From Halanaerobiales bacterium (GTDB taxonomy: Bacteria; Bacillota; Halanaerobiia; Halanaerobiales; DTU029): 64,000 nt of DNA. A program made the position numbers and the translations under genes. Under the pieces are notes generated by a model. It was given only the letters and a program-made list of their open reading frames with translations. It made no database searches and had not been told where the DNA came from. The stretch is from positions 1 through 64,000 of the forward strand of contig JANWJZ010000005.1 in assembly GCA_025451675.1 (NCBI GenBank), written 5' to 3'. Of the stretch, positions 52,555 through 62,480 are shown piece by piece (position 1 is the first letter of the stretch; every line of letters begins with the position of its first letter).

Positions 52555-54711
52555 TTGCATAAAGTAAAAATGGGGCCGAGAATAATTTTTTTAATTTTAC
52601 TCCTCATCTTTTCTGTACCAATATTTGCAGAAATAGATATGACAAATTTTATAGTTCCCTATAAAAGCTATACCTTTGATTACTGGGATGAACCTATGCC
52701 TGCCCCACAGCCATTTTTGCCAGATAAAATTATTAATCTTTCCAGTATAGGTGTAGAAGGGTTCAGCAGTCCCAGGGATATTTATGTCAGCAAAAGAAAT
52801 AATATTTATGTTGTTGATTCCAATAGTGGCAAAATTATTTCTTTTGACCAGGATTGGAATCTTCTAAATATTATTGATGGTTTTGAAAATGAGGGACAAA
52901 TAGATAAATTATCATCACCATCGGGTATTTTTGTTGATCATGAGGAGAATGTTTACGTAGCTGATACTGGAAACAAGAGGGTTGTTCATTTAAGTCCGGA
53001 AGGAGAACTGGTAAAGATAATCGGTTATCCGGAACCGGAAGTAGATGGAATTTTGCCCGATAATTTTGATTATAAACCAATAAAAGTAGCAGCAGATAGA
53101 TCAGGGCGTCTTTATGTTCTATCTGAAGATACATATGAAGGAATCCTGCAATTTGACAGGATGGGACAATTTCAAGGTTTCATAGGTGCTCCAAGGGTTA
53201 AGCCCAGTCTATGGGATCGTTTCTGGAAATGGTTTGCCACTGAAGAACAGCGGGATAGACGTGCTTATTTTTTGCCTACGGAATATAGTAATATTGATAT
53301 TGATGAACGCGGTTTTATCTATGCTACTATTCCCAGTGGTGACAGGGTTGAAGATGAGGCAGTAAGAAAGCTGAATCCCAGTGGTGAAGATGTGCTACGA
53401 AGAAATGGATTTCATAATCCGGTTGGAGACATCGATTATCCAACTATCTGGGAAGATGCCAATATAACCGGTCCTTCAGTTTTCGTAGATATTGCGGTAC
53501 AGGATTATGATATTTACAATGTTCTGGACCGTAACCGGGGACGGGTTTTTACCTATGATAATAACGGTTATTTACTCTATACTTTTGGCTATAGGCTCGA
53601 AAAATATGGTGCCCTGGTTAGCCCGGTTGCAATAGATACTCTTGATAAAAATATACTTATTCTGGATAATAGAAAGAATTCTATTGTTGTTTACAGGCCA
53701 ACAGATTATGCTGTCAGTATATTAGCTGCTATTGAATATCACTATAAAGGTAACTATGATAAATCTACAGAAATGTGGGAAAAAGTTCTGAAATATAATG
53801 CCAACAATGACCTGGCTTATACTGGCCTCGGCAGGGCGGCAATGAGACTTGATGATTTTGCTACTGCCATGGAATATTTCAAATTGGGTAATAATCGTAG
53901 AGACTATTCTGATGCCCTTTCTTATTATAGAAAAGAGGTTATCGGTCGGAACTTCAATAAGATAATGGCTGGTTTACTTTTGTTAATCATACTGGTAATA
54001 GTCCTTAAAAAATTAAGGCAGAAGGGAGTTTTTGCCAGACTAATTGCCAAAACCAGATGGCAGGAAAAACCCATACTGGTTAAACTTAAATCTGTATACG
54101 ATAGTGTAAGGTATTCCAGGCATCTCATTTACCATCCTTTTGACGGGTTCTGGGATTTAAAGCATGAGAAAAGAGGTAACGTACCGGCAGCCACTGTTTT
54201 ACTTATACTGGTTTGCCTGACTTATGTTTTTATCCGTCAATATACTGGCTTTATTTACAATCCCTATGATTTAACAGAATTAAACATTGTGTCAGAATTC
54301 TTGAGTATTCTGGTACCATTCCTCTTATGGTGTGTAGTTAACTGGTCCCTGACCACTTTAGTAGAAGGAAAAGGTACTTTCAGGGATATCTATATTGCAT
54401 CTGCTTATGCTTTGACTCCGATAATTTTAATCAATATACCCCTGACTATTGTTAGTAATTTTATGACTATAGAAGAAAGTGCCTTCTATAACTTTTTCTT
54501 CCTTGCAGCTATATTCTGGGCCGGATTTCTTGTCTATTTTGGTATTATGGTTACCCACCGGTTTGAGGGAGGCAAAAACTTTTTGACAGTAGTCCTGACT
54601 ATAGCAGGTATGCTCTTTGTTATATTTATTAGTATACTGTTCTTTAATCTGGCCGAACAGTTCTATACTTTCGTAAGAGAAATATATCTGGAAGTAGTTT
54701 ACAGACTATAA
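52555..54711 (+). CDS. Exported NHL-repeat beta-propeller / TPR protein with C-terminal Yip1-like membrane domain
   Basis: Start TTG with SD aaggagg; signal peptide; SSPRDIYVSKRNNIYVVDSNSGKIISFD and SSPSGIFVDHEENVYVADTGNKRVVHLSPEG NHL repeats; TPR (Y.GLGRAAMRLDDFATAMEYFKLG); multiple C-terminal TM helices. Confidence 0.75.
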   Translation: MHKVKMGPRIIFLILLLIFSVPIFAEIDMTNFIVPYKSYTFDYWDEPMPAPQPFLPDKIINLSSIGVEGFSSPRDIYVSKRNNIYVVDSNSGKIISFDQDWNLLNIIDGFENEGQIDKLSSPSGIFVDHEENVYVADTGNKRVVHLSPEGELVKIIGYPEPEVDGILPDNFDYKPIKVAADRSGRLYVLSEDTYEGILQFDRMGQFQGFIGAPRVKPSLWDRFWKWFATEEQRDRRAYFLPTEYSNIDIDERGFIYATIPSGDRVEDEAVRKLNPSGEDVLRRNGFHNPVGDIDYPTIWEDANITGPSVFVDIAVQDYDIYNVLDRNRGRVFTYDNNGYLLYTFGYRLEKYGALVSPVAIDTLDKNILILDNRKNSIVVYRPTDYAVSILAAIEYHYKGNYDKSTEMWEKVLKYNANNDLAYTGLGRAAMRLDDFATAMEYFKLGNNRRDYSDALSYYRKEVIGRNFNKIMAGLLLLIILVIVLKKLRQKGVFARLIAKTRWQEKPILVKLKSVYDSVRYSRHLIYHPFDGFWDLKHEKRGNVPAATVLLILVCLTYVFIRQYTGFIYNPYDLTELNIVSEFLSILVPFLLWCVVNWSLTTLVEGKGTFRDIYIASAYALTPIILINIPLTIVSNFMTIEESAFYNFFFLAAIFWAGFLVYFGIMVTHRFEGGKNFLTVVLTIAGMLFVIFISILFFNLAEQFYTFVREIYLEVVYRL

Positions 54712-54735
54712 ATTTACCCGACTAAAGAAAGGAAG

Positions 54736-57477
54736 GTGTCAATGTTGCTCTCTAGCAGATTTTCCAGAAACCTTTTAATACTCTTAATTGCAATATTCTG
54801 CAGCTGGGCAGCCCTTGCTCAAATTAGCGGTTTTGAAAAGATAGCAGAAAACGAATACTTAATTTTATATATAAACAACCAGACGACTGAGATAGCAGTT
54901 GAAGAAAAATCTTCAGGTGAAATATGGTACTCAAATCCCCCTGACCGGAATACAGGGGGAGCCAGGGGAATCGCAAGAAATTTACTGAACTCCCAGTTAA
55001 AAATCATCTATTATGACCTTGGAGATAGAATGTATGAAATGAATACATATGGAGATGCAATACTTAATGAGCAATATACCATTACACCCCTGGAAAATGG
55101 TGTGCGTGTAGACTATATATTTGGTAAAGAGTGGAAAGACGAAGATTATGTTGCCCGTATAATTGAAAAAGAAAAGTTTGAAAATGAAGTGCTGGCCAAT
55201 CTGCCCAGATCAGAACGTGATTTTCTGCTTGACCAATACTTTTTGATCAATATGGTTGAACGTGCAGAAGGAGAGGAATTATTAAGCATATACGGGATTA
55301 ATACTGAAGAGGTTTTCCGGAATTACAAAATAGAATTCCTCAATGCGAAATTGACAGAACGGGATCAGCGGATTATGATCCAGAATATCCTGAAAGAAAT
55401 AGTCGAGGGAAGAGGATATGCCAGTATTAATGGCATTAAACATGAGGACCTGGTTCCCTTGATCAATAATCCTGTTTATGTACAGAGACATGACATTATA
55501 CCATGGGATGTGGAATATATTATTGATGCTTTCAAGGAGGCCGGTTATCATCCGGAAATGGTCCAGGAAGACCATTCCAGGTTTAACTATGAAATACCGC
55601 ATCCAAATGTAAGGAAATTTGAAGCGGCAATAGAATATATCCTGGATGAAGAAGATCTGGTTGTAAGAGTACCGGGTGATAGTATTGTTTATCCGGTGGA
55701 TGTTATAGACCATGCTACCGGGAACCGGATAACCTTGCCCCTGACAACCATCGAGGTTTTACCCTATTTTGAAGCAGCCAATGCAGAAAAAGAAGGATAT
55801 ATATTTATACCTGATGGTAGTGGAGCCCTTATAAATTTAAACAATAATAAAACAAACCTGGTACCCTACAGGAAACAGATTTATGGAATAGACTTTTCTG
55901 TACAGCCCATCAGGGAATTGCAACCCTTCCTCAATGAACAGATTTATCTTCCTGTTTATGGTATGAAACAGAATGAGAAGGGCTTTCTGGCCATAGTGGA
56001 AGAGGGGGATGCTATTGGTAGTATAAATGCGGAAATTTCCGGGATGAGGGATTCTTACAATAAAGTTTATACAAGTTTCGAAATAATTCCCAAGGCCTCT
56101 GTTGATCTGGCTGCAACAGACAATTTAAGAGCAGAAACTACCCTCCACAGACTGGCTATAAACATGTACCAGGCCAGAAATTATAAAGGTGATATTAAAA
56201 TCCGTTATAAATTATTAAAGGGAGAAGAAGCAGAATACACAGGAATGGCCCGGATTTACCAGGAATACCTGGTAGAAAAATATAACTTAACAAAGATTGA
56301 GGATACAGGGAAAGTTCCCTTCTTTTTGGAGTTGATAGGTGCAATCGATAAAGAGATGCCGGTTATGGGTGTGCCCCGTAATGTTACAGTGCCATTAACC
56401 ACTTATAAAGAGGCCAATATTATTATTAATGAACTACTGGAAAAAGGTGTGGAGGATCTGGTCATAAAATATACCGGCTGGACAAAAGGCGGTATAAGGC
56501 ATGTTTATCCTGATAAAGTAAGACTGGATAAGAAGTTGGGTAACAGAGAAGATTTTGACACTTTACTTAATACTGTTAAAGAAAATGATCTAAAGCTCTT
56601 TCCTGATATAGCTTTTCTGAATATATATCGAGATAAAATATTAGACGGATTTGTTGGCTATCGTGACTCAGCCAGATTTTTAAGCCGGAGGAGAGCTTAT
56701 ATCTTTGACGAATTTAATCCTTCCAATCATCAACCCGGCGAAAAACAGAAGGATATCCTTTCTACCAGCCGATTGGAGAAATTGGTTGATGAGTTCTTAA
56801 AGTCTTACAATAAGTTTGATTTGTCCGGATTATCTCTCCGCTACATGGGAGAGCAGGTGAATTCCGATTTCCGTGTTAATCCTGACGAATTAGTAGACAG
56901 GCAACAGGCCAAAAACCATATTGTTGCTCAACTGAAGAGGTTGTCAAGGGATTACGAGCTTATGGTAAATGGTGGAAATGCCTATTCCTTACCATATGTC
57001 AGCTATATTATTGACATGCCCCTGTATAGTGACGGTGAATCATTATTTGATAAAGGTGTACCGTTCTTCCAGATGGTTTTACATGGTTATATTTACTATA
57101 CGGGAGAACCAATTAACCTTGCCAATATGTCCAGATTGCATTGCCTGAAATTAATCGAAACCGGGGCTATCCCCTATTACCGCTGGAGTTATGGGGATTC
57201 CTCTATAGTAAAGAAGAGTGATTTTGATGATCAATTCTCCATTTATTATAAAGATCATCTGGATGAGGCAATTGAATTTTATGAAAGTTATAGTTCTGTT
57301 ATGAGCGGCTTAAAGTCACAGAGGATAACTGGACACAGGCAACTGGCTTTTAGAGTATATGAAACTGTCTATGAAAATGGTGACAGGATTATAGTTAATT
57401 ATAATCAGGATCAGGTAGAGGTAGACGGCTATATAATCCCGGGTGAAGATTACAGATTAATTAAAGGGGAGAGATGA
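54736..57477 (+). CDS. DUF5696-like exported protein; possible glycoside-hydrolase-like TIM barrel
   Basis: Signal peptide; N-terminal beta-rich region (LYINNQTTEIAVEEKSSGEIWYSNP); C-terminal alternating alpha/beta region (VEDLVIKYTGWTKGG...LKLFPDIAFLNIY...DLSGLSLRYMGEQVNSDF...VNGGNAYSLPYVSYIIDMPL). Confidence 0.65.
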   Translation: MSMLLSSRFSRNLLILLIAIFCSWAALAQISGFEKIAENEYLILYINNQTTEIAVEEKSSGEIWYSNPPDRNTGGARGIARNLLNSQLKIIYYDLGDRMYEMNTYGDAILNEQYTITPLENGVRVDYIFGKEWKDEDYVARIIEKEKFENEVLANLPRSERDFLLDQYFLINMVERAEGEELLSIYGINTEEVFRNYKIEFLNAKLTERDQRIMIQNILKEIVEGRGYASINGIKHEDLVPLINNPVYVQRHDIIPWDVEYIIDAFKEAGYHPEMVQEDHSRFNYEIPHPNVRKFEAAIEYILDEEDLVVRVPGDSIVYPVDVIDHATGNRITLPLTTIEVLPYFEAANAEKEGYIFIPDGSGALINLNNNKTNLVPYRKQIYGIDFSVQPIRELQPFLNEQIYLPVYGMKQNEKGFLAIVEEGDAIGSINAEISGMRDSYNKVYTSFEIIPKASVDLAATDNLRAETTLHRLAINMYQARNYKGDIKIRYKLLKGEEAEYTGMARIYQEYLVEKYNLTKIEDTGKVPFFLELIGAIDKEMPVMGVPRNVTVPLTTYKEANIIINELLEKGVEDLVIKYTGWTKGGIRHVYPDKVRLDKKLGNREDFDTLLNTVKENDLKLFPDIAFLNIYRDKILDGFVGYRDSARFLSRRRAYIFDEFNPSNHQPGEKQKDILSTSRLEKLVDEFLKSYNKFDLSGLSLRYMGEQVNSDFRVNPDELVDRQQAKNHIVAQLKRLSRDYELMVNGGNAYSLPYVSYIIDMPLYSDGESLFDKGVPFFQMVLHGYIYYTGEPINLANMSRLHCLKLIETGAIPYYRWSYGDSSIVKKSDFDDQFSIYYKDHLDEAIEFYESYSSVMSGLKSQRITGHRQLAFRVYETVYENGDRIIVNYNQDQVEVDGYIIPGEDYRLIKGER

Positions 57478-58376
57478 AATTGAAAAAGAAATTTAGAATT
57501 ACTGTAGAGAATAGAAAAAAAATAGGCGGTTACTTTTTTACCCTTCCCTTTACTCTTGGTTTTCTATTCCTGTTCCTGTATCCCTTTCTTCAAACTGTTA
57601 TGTTCAGTTTCAATAAATTAAATCTGGGAAGGGAAGGATATAGCCTCGAATTTGTAGGCATTGCTAACTATAAATACGCGCTTCTTGAAAATACCGAATT
57701 TGTTGAAACACTGGTAGAAACGGTTCTTTCCATGTTGGCTGAGTTGCCGGTCATCCTTGCTTTCAGTTTATTTGCAGCAATTATACTGAATCAGAATTTC
57801 AAGGGTAGAACACTGGCCAGGGTTATCTTTTTCCTGCCAGTGATCTATGGGGCCGGTGTTGTATTGAAAATGGAACAGACAGACTATGTAACAGAGTTAA
57901 TGAGACATAGTGATACTCTCTTTATGTTCAGTGGAGATGCCTTGCGGAACCTGTTAACACAGATGAGGGTTATCCCTGATTGGATGGTAAATTATGTTAT
58001 GAATGCAGTAGAAAATATCCCGACTATTATCCGTTCATCAGGAATACAGATATTGGTTTTCCTTGCCGGATTGCAGTCAATCTCACCGGAAGTATATGAA
58101 GCGGCAAAAGTTGAAGGGGCAACTGCCTGGGAGTCATTCTGGCTAATTACTTTCCCCATGATCAGTCCCCTGATTATAACAAATACCGTTTACACTATAG
58201 TAGATTCCTTAACATCAGCAACAAACCCATTGGTAGATCAGATAAAAAATGCAACCTTTTCTGGCAGGGGATATGGCGCAAGTACCGCTATGTCGACGAT
58301 ATATTTCCTCGTAATAGCTATACTTCTTGGCATAGTATTTAAGTTGATAAATAAATATGTTGTCTATACAGATTAA
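57474..58376 (+). CDS. ABC sugar transporter permease (MalF/UgpA type) with atypical central insertion
   Basis: TM pattern, EAA loop VYEAAKVEGATAWESFWLITFPMISP. Confidence 0.9.
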   Translation: MKLKKKFRITVENRKKIGGYFFTLPFTLGFLFLFLYPFLQTVMFSFNKLNLGREGYSLEFVGIANYKYALLENTEFVETLVETVLSMLAELPVILAFSLFAAIILNQNFKGRTLARVIFFLPVIYGAGVVLKMEQTDYVTELMRHSDTLFMFSGDALRNLLTQMRVIPDWMVNYVMNAVENIPTIIRSSGIQILVFLAGLQSISPEVYEAAKVEGATAWESFWLITFPMISPLIITNTVYTIVDSLTSATNPLVDQIKNATFSGRGYGASTAMSTIYFLVIAILLGIVFKLINKYVVYTD

Positions 58377-58425
58377 GAGGAAATGAGCGGCCAACGGATA
58401 AAGTTCTAAACAGAGGGGGTTTAAA

Positions 58426-59394
58426 ATGGAAATTGCTGTTAAAGAAAATAATACTAAAAAAGGCTTTTTAAATAAAGTATTTTCCAGAAAAACAATCTAT
58501 AGTTTTCTACGGGCAGTATTACTTTTAGGTATCTCTTATATAATCTTATTGCCTTTATTATCCAAGATTTCGGGATCTTTTATGTCTGTAAGGGATCTCT
58601 ATGACCAGACCGTGAAGTGGATTCCCAGAAATTTTACCTTTGAACATTATGAAATGGTCTGGCGGAACATGAACTATCCGACAGCCTTTAAAAACACATT
58701 CTTACTGACTTTAACTGTCAGTATATTACAACTGGCGTCCTGTACAGTGATTGGTTATGGTTTAGCCAGATTTGATTTCAAGGGAAGAAATCTAATCTTT
58801 GCTCTGGTTATTATGACCCTGGTTGTACCACCCCAGATGATTCTGACTCCTTTATATTTAAATTTTCGTTATTTCGATTTATTAGGCATTCTGCCTAAGC
58901 CTTTAAACTTAATTGGTTCTTACTGGCCTTTTGTCCTGACTTCTATAACAGGAAATGGCTTAAAAAATGGTCTCTTTATCTATATCATGAGGCAATTTTT
59001 CAAGGGCATGCCTAAAGAATTGGAAGAAGCAGCCTATATCGATGGAGCTGGCCTTTTCCGTACTTTTCTCTATGTTATGTTACCAGGTGCAGTTCCAGCA
59101 CTGGTAATAGTATTCCTCTTTGCTTTTGTCTGGCAGTGGAATGATTATATCTTCATTACGCTTTTCATGGGTGGCGGCGGAATGTTTTTACCACAGGTAC
59201 TTGAACTGCTGGCTCCCAAAGTTATCAGTGAGGTTACCGGTGGTACCGCTGCAACAAAATTGCAGGGAGATCAATATGAGTCTCTGATAAATAATACAGG
59301 TATGCTTCTGGTCATAGCACCATTATTGATACTTTATGCTTTCATGCAGAAATACTTCATTGAGAGTGTTGCCAGAAGCGGTATCGTAGGCTAA
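58426..59394 (+). CDS. ABC sugar transporter permease (MalG/UgpE type)
   Basis: FMSVRDLYDQTVKWIPRNFTFEHY; EAA loop LEEAAYIDGAGLFRTFLYVMLPGAVPAL. Confidence 0.93.
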   Translation: MEIAVKENNTKKGFLNKVFSRKTIYSFLRAVLLLGISYIILLPLLSKISGSFMSVRDLYDQTVKWIPRNFTFEHYEMVWRNMNYPTAFKNTFLLTLTVSILQLASCTVIGYGLARFDFKGRNLIFALVIMTLVVPPQMILTPLYLNFRYFDLLGILPKPLNLIGSYWPFVLTSITGNGLKNGLFIYIMRQFFKGMPKELEEAAYIDGAGLFRTFLYVMLPGAVPALVIVFLFAFVWQWNDYIFITLFMGGGGMFLPQVLELLAPKVISEVTGGTAATKLQGDQYESLINNTGMLLVIAPLLILYAFMQKYFIESVARSGIVG

Positions 59395-59435
59395 TCTTTT
59401 TATCATGAAAAAGGCTCTAAAAAAAAAGCAAGGAG

Positions 59436-62400
59436 TTGAAAAGGTGGATGAATAAGAATAATGCGGATAGGATTAGCTGGAATATTGCAATCTTAATGCT
59501 GCTTACACTCTTTCTTTCCTTAAATATCCAAGTATATGCAGCACTGGATGATATCAGTTCCCTTGAATATGAAATATATGTTGATTATGAAACATACTTG
59601 AACCAATATGAGGGTTTTTATCGTCCAGATAGGGAAATTGTTATTCCAGCTATTGATTATAGCAGAACAGATACAGAAGTAGAGATTATTGATAATTTAG
59701 CAGGATATAATGGGAAAGCCCTTAAAACTCCTGAATCTGGTTTTGTGGAATGGGAGTTTTATGTGGAAGATGCGGGATTTTATAATATTTCCCTTGAATA
59801 TTATCCACTGGAAGGTATGGGTTCCAAAATAAGCAGGAGCTTATATATTAATGGAGAAATACCTTTTGGTGATGCCAGATATTTAGAGTTCCATCGGATC
59901 TGGAAAGATGCTGGGGAGATCAGAAAAGACAACAGGGGTAATGAAATTGCTCCATCACAGGTAGAGGCTCCTGAATGGATAGAGGTAAACCTGGTAGACA
60001 GCCTGGGTTATTATAACGAACCTTATCTCTTCTATTTTCAGGAGGGTATAAACACAATTGCCATTGAAGGTAAGAAAGAACCAATGGCGATTGGAAAAAT
60101 AAAAATATATCAGGCAAAAGAGAGCCCGAGCTATGCTGATAAGCTCCTTGAATATGAGAAGATGGGCTATAAAAAGACAGAAGGTGTTTTCGTCAAGGTA
60201 CAGGCTGAAAATGTAAAACTTAAGTCAAGCTCTACCATTTACCCAATCTATGATTTATCAGATCCATTACTGGAACCATATCACCATGCCCAGATAAGAT
60301 TAAATGTTATCGGTGGAAACCGCTGGCAGGAACCCGGCGATTGGGCAGAATGGGAGATAGAAGTACCGGAAGATGGCTTATATGTACTGGGTTTTAAAGC
60401 CAAGCAGAACCTGATAAGAGGAATTTACACTAGCAGGCGCCTTTATATAGATGGTGAAGTTCCTTTTAAAGAAGCTGAAAATATAGAGTTTAATTTCAGC
60501 AATGATTATGAGATGATAATACCCGGCAATGAAGAAGGTGAACCCTACTACTTCTATTTGAGCAAGGGAAAACACACCATCCGGTTGGAAGTAGTTCTGG
60601 GCAGGATGGCCAATATTATCAGAAAGACAGAGAATAATCTCTACGAGTTGAATAATATTTTCAGGCAGATTATAATGATTACTTCTGCTACACCAGATAG
60701 GCTCAGGGATTACCGCCTGCAGGAAAGAATACCACACGTAATAGAAAATCTGAAGGAAAAAGCCCTGGAACTGAAGGATATTGCCGATGAACTGGCATTA
60801 AATACAGGGGAATTAGGCGGGCAGGTGGCCCAGATGCATGCCATTTCCAGGCAGTTACTGCATATGGCAGAGAATCCCAGAACAATACACAGGAGAATTC
60901 AGCCCTTCAGGGATTATCTGGGTAACCTGGGTAACTGGCTTATGGATGTTTCGAAACAGCCTTTAACTCTTGATTATCTGGTAGTGGCTTCTCCAGATGT
61001 TGAGATGCCGAGGGTTAAACCTAATTTCTTCGAGACAGCAAAACATGAAGTCAAGAAATATATTGCCTCCTATTTTGTCAATTATGATATGATTGGCGAT
61101 GTATATGAAGAAGACTCTGATAAGAAACCCTTAAAAGTCTGGATTGCTCAGGGTTTTGACCAGGCCCAGATCTTAAAGAGGATGATTGAGGACGATTTTA
61201 CACCGAAGACAGGTATCTATGTAAACCTGGAATTGGTTCAGCTGGGTAACCTTTTACCGGCTACACTGGCTGGAATCGGACCGGATGTGGCCCTGGGTAT
61301 GCAGTCTTTTGACCCGATAAACTTTGCTATCCGTAATGCAGTGGTTGATTTGACCCAATTCCCTGATTTTGAAGAGGTAAAGAAACGCTTCCATGAAAGT
61401 GCCTTTGTACCCTTTACTTTCCGGGATAGTGTCTATGCCCTGCCGCAGCAACAGGTATTTGCCATGATGTTCTACAGGAAAGATATCCTGCATGAACTGG
61501 GTCTTGGTATACCTGATACCTGGGATGAGGTATTTGAACTTATACCGGAATTACAGAAAAATAATATGAATTTTGGTTTACCGGTAAATGACCTGAATGC
61601 CAGAAGGGCAGTAGCCCCTGGAATCGGTATGTCTACACCTCAGGGCAGTTTGTCAGCTTTCCCTGGTGTTATGCCATTCCTTACCTTCCTCTACCAGAGG
61701 GGAGGCAGCCTCTACCTGCCTGACGGGGTGAAGACAGATCTAAATAATGAAATAGCTGTAGAAGCCTTCAGGCTGTGGACTGACCTTTATGAATTATATA
61801 AGATACCTTTACAGTATAACCCGCAGAACCGTTTCAGGACCGGTGAAACACCAATTGTAATAGATAACTATCCCTTCTATAATATCTTACAGGTCTTTGC
61901 ACCTGAAATAAGGGGTAAATGGGGCTTTACACTGGTGCCGGGAACTCTGAGAGAAGATGGTACGATTGACCGTACCATTCCGGCAGGAGCCATGGCCCAG
62001 GGGGTTGGTTCAGCAGATATGATAATGGCCGCTTCCGATAAGAAAGAAGAGGCCTGGGAGTTCCTGAAATGGTGGACCAGTACTGAAGTCCAGGCCAGAT
62101 ACGGCCGTGAACTGGAGAGTGCAATGGGAGTTGCGGCCCGCCATCCAACCGCCAATATGGAAGCCAATAAACTCCTGCCCTGGACTGTAGAGGAGATCAA
62201 TGAGATTCAGAAGCAATGGCAATATGTTAAAGGGATACCGGAAGTACCTGGCGGATACATGACCGGCCGTCACCTGGATAATGCTTTCAGAAAGGTATAC
62301 AACGAACAGGAAGATGCCCGGGAGACCTTATTAGATTATGTAAGAAAGATAGATGAAGAGTTAGAGATAAAACGGGATGAGTTTGGTCTTGAAACAGAAG

Positions 62401-62459
62401 TAGATGTAATATTGGAAAAGGCAAAAGAGAATCCTGAACTATATATCTGGTGGGAATAA
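59436..62459 (+). CDS. Large (1007 aa) exported protein: two N-terminal beta-sandwich (CBM-like) repeats fused to an extracellular solute-binding domain
   Basis: Signal peptide; repeats SRSLYINGEIPFGDARYLEF and SRRLYIDGEVPFKEAENIEF; C-terminal family-1 SBP (VWIAQGFDQAQILKRMIEDDFTPKTGIYVNLE...ALPQQQVFAMMFYRKDILHELGL.IPDTWDE...AWEFLKWWTS). Confidence 0.85.
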   Translation: MKRWMNKNNADRISWNIAILMLLTLFLSLNIQVYAALDDISSLEYEIYVDYETYLNQYEGFYRPDREIVIPAIDYSRTDTEVEIIDNLAGYNGKALKTPESGFVEWEFYVEDAGFYNISLEYYPLEGMGSKISRSLYINGEIPFGDARYLEFHRIWKDAGEIRKDNRGNEIAPSQVEAPEWIEVNLVDSLGYYNEPYLFYFQEGINTIAIEGKKEPMAIGKIKIYQAKESPSYADKLLEYEKMGYKKTEGVFVKVQAENVKLKSSSTIYPIYDLSDPLLEPYHHAQIRLNVIGGNRWQEPGDWAEWEIEVPEDGLYVLGFKAKQNLIRGIYTSRRLYIDGEVPFKEAENIEFNFSNDYEMIIPGNEEGEPYYFYLSKGKHTIRLEVVLGRMANIIRKTENNLYELNNIFRQIIMITSATPDRLRDYRLQERIPHVIENLKEKALELKDIADELALNTGELGGQVAQMHAISRQLLHMAENPRTIHRRIQPFRDYLGNLGNWLMDVSKQPLTLDYLVVASPDVEMPRVKPNFFETAKHEVKKYIASYFVNYDMIGDVYEEDSDKKPLKVWIAQGFDQAQILKRMIEDDFTPKTGIYVNLELVQLGNLLPATLAGIGPDVALGMQSFDPINFAIRNAVVDLTQFPDFEEVKKRFHESAFVPFTFRDSVYALPQQQVFAMMFYRKDILHELGLGIPDTWDEVFELIPELQKNNMNFGLPVNDLNARRAVAPGIGMSTPQGSLSAFPGVMPFLTFLYQRGGSLYLPDGVKTDLNNEIAVEAFRLWTDLYELYKIPLQYNPQNRFRTGETPIVIDNYPFYNILQVFAPEIRGKWGFTLVPGTLREDGTIDRTIPAGAMAQGVGSADMIMAASDKKEEAWEFLKWWTSTEVQARYGRELESAMGVAARHPTANMEANKLLPWTVEEINEIQKQWQYVKGIPEVPGGYMTGRHLDNAFRKVYNEQEDARETLLDYVRKIDEELEIKRDEFGLETEVDVILEKAKENPELYIWWE

Positions 62460-62480
62460 AAGAGGAATGGAGGGAAAATT

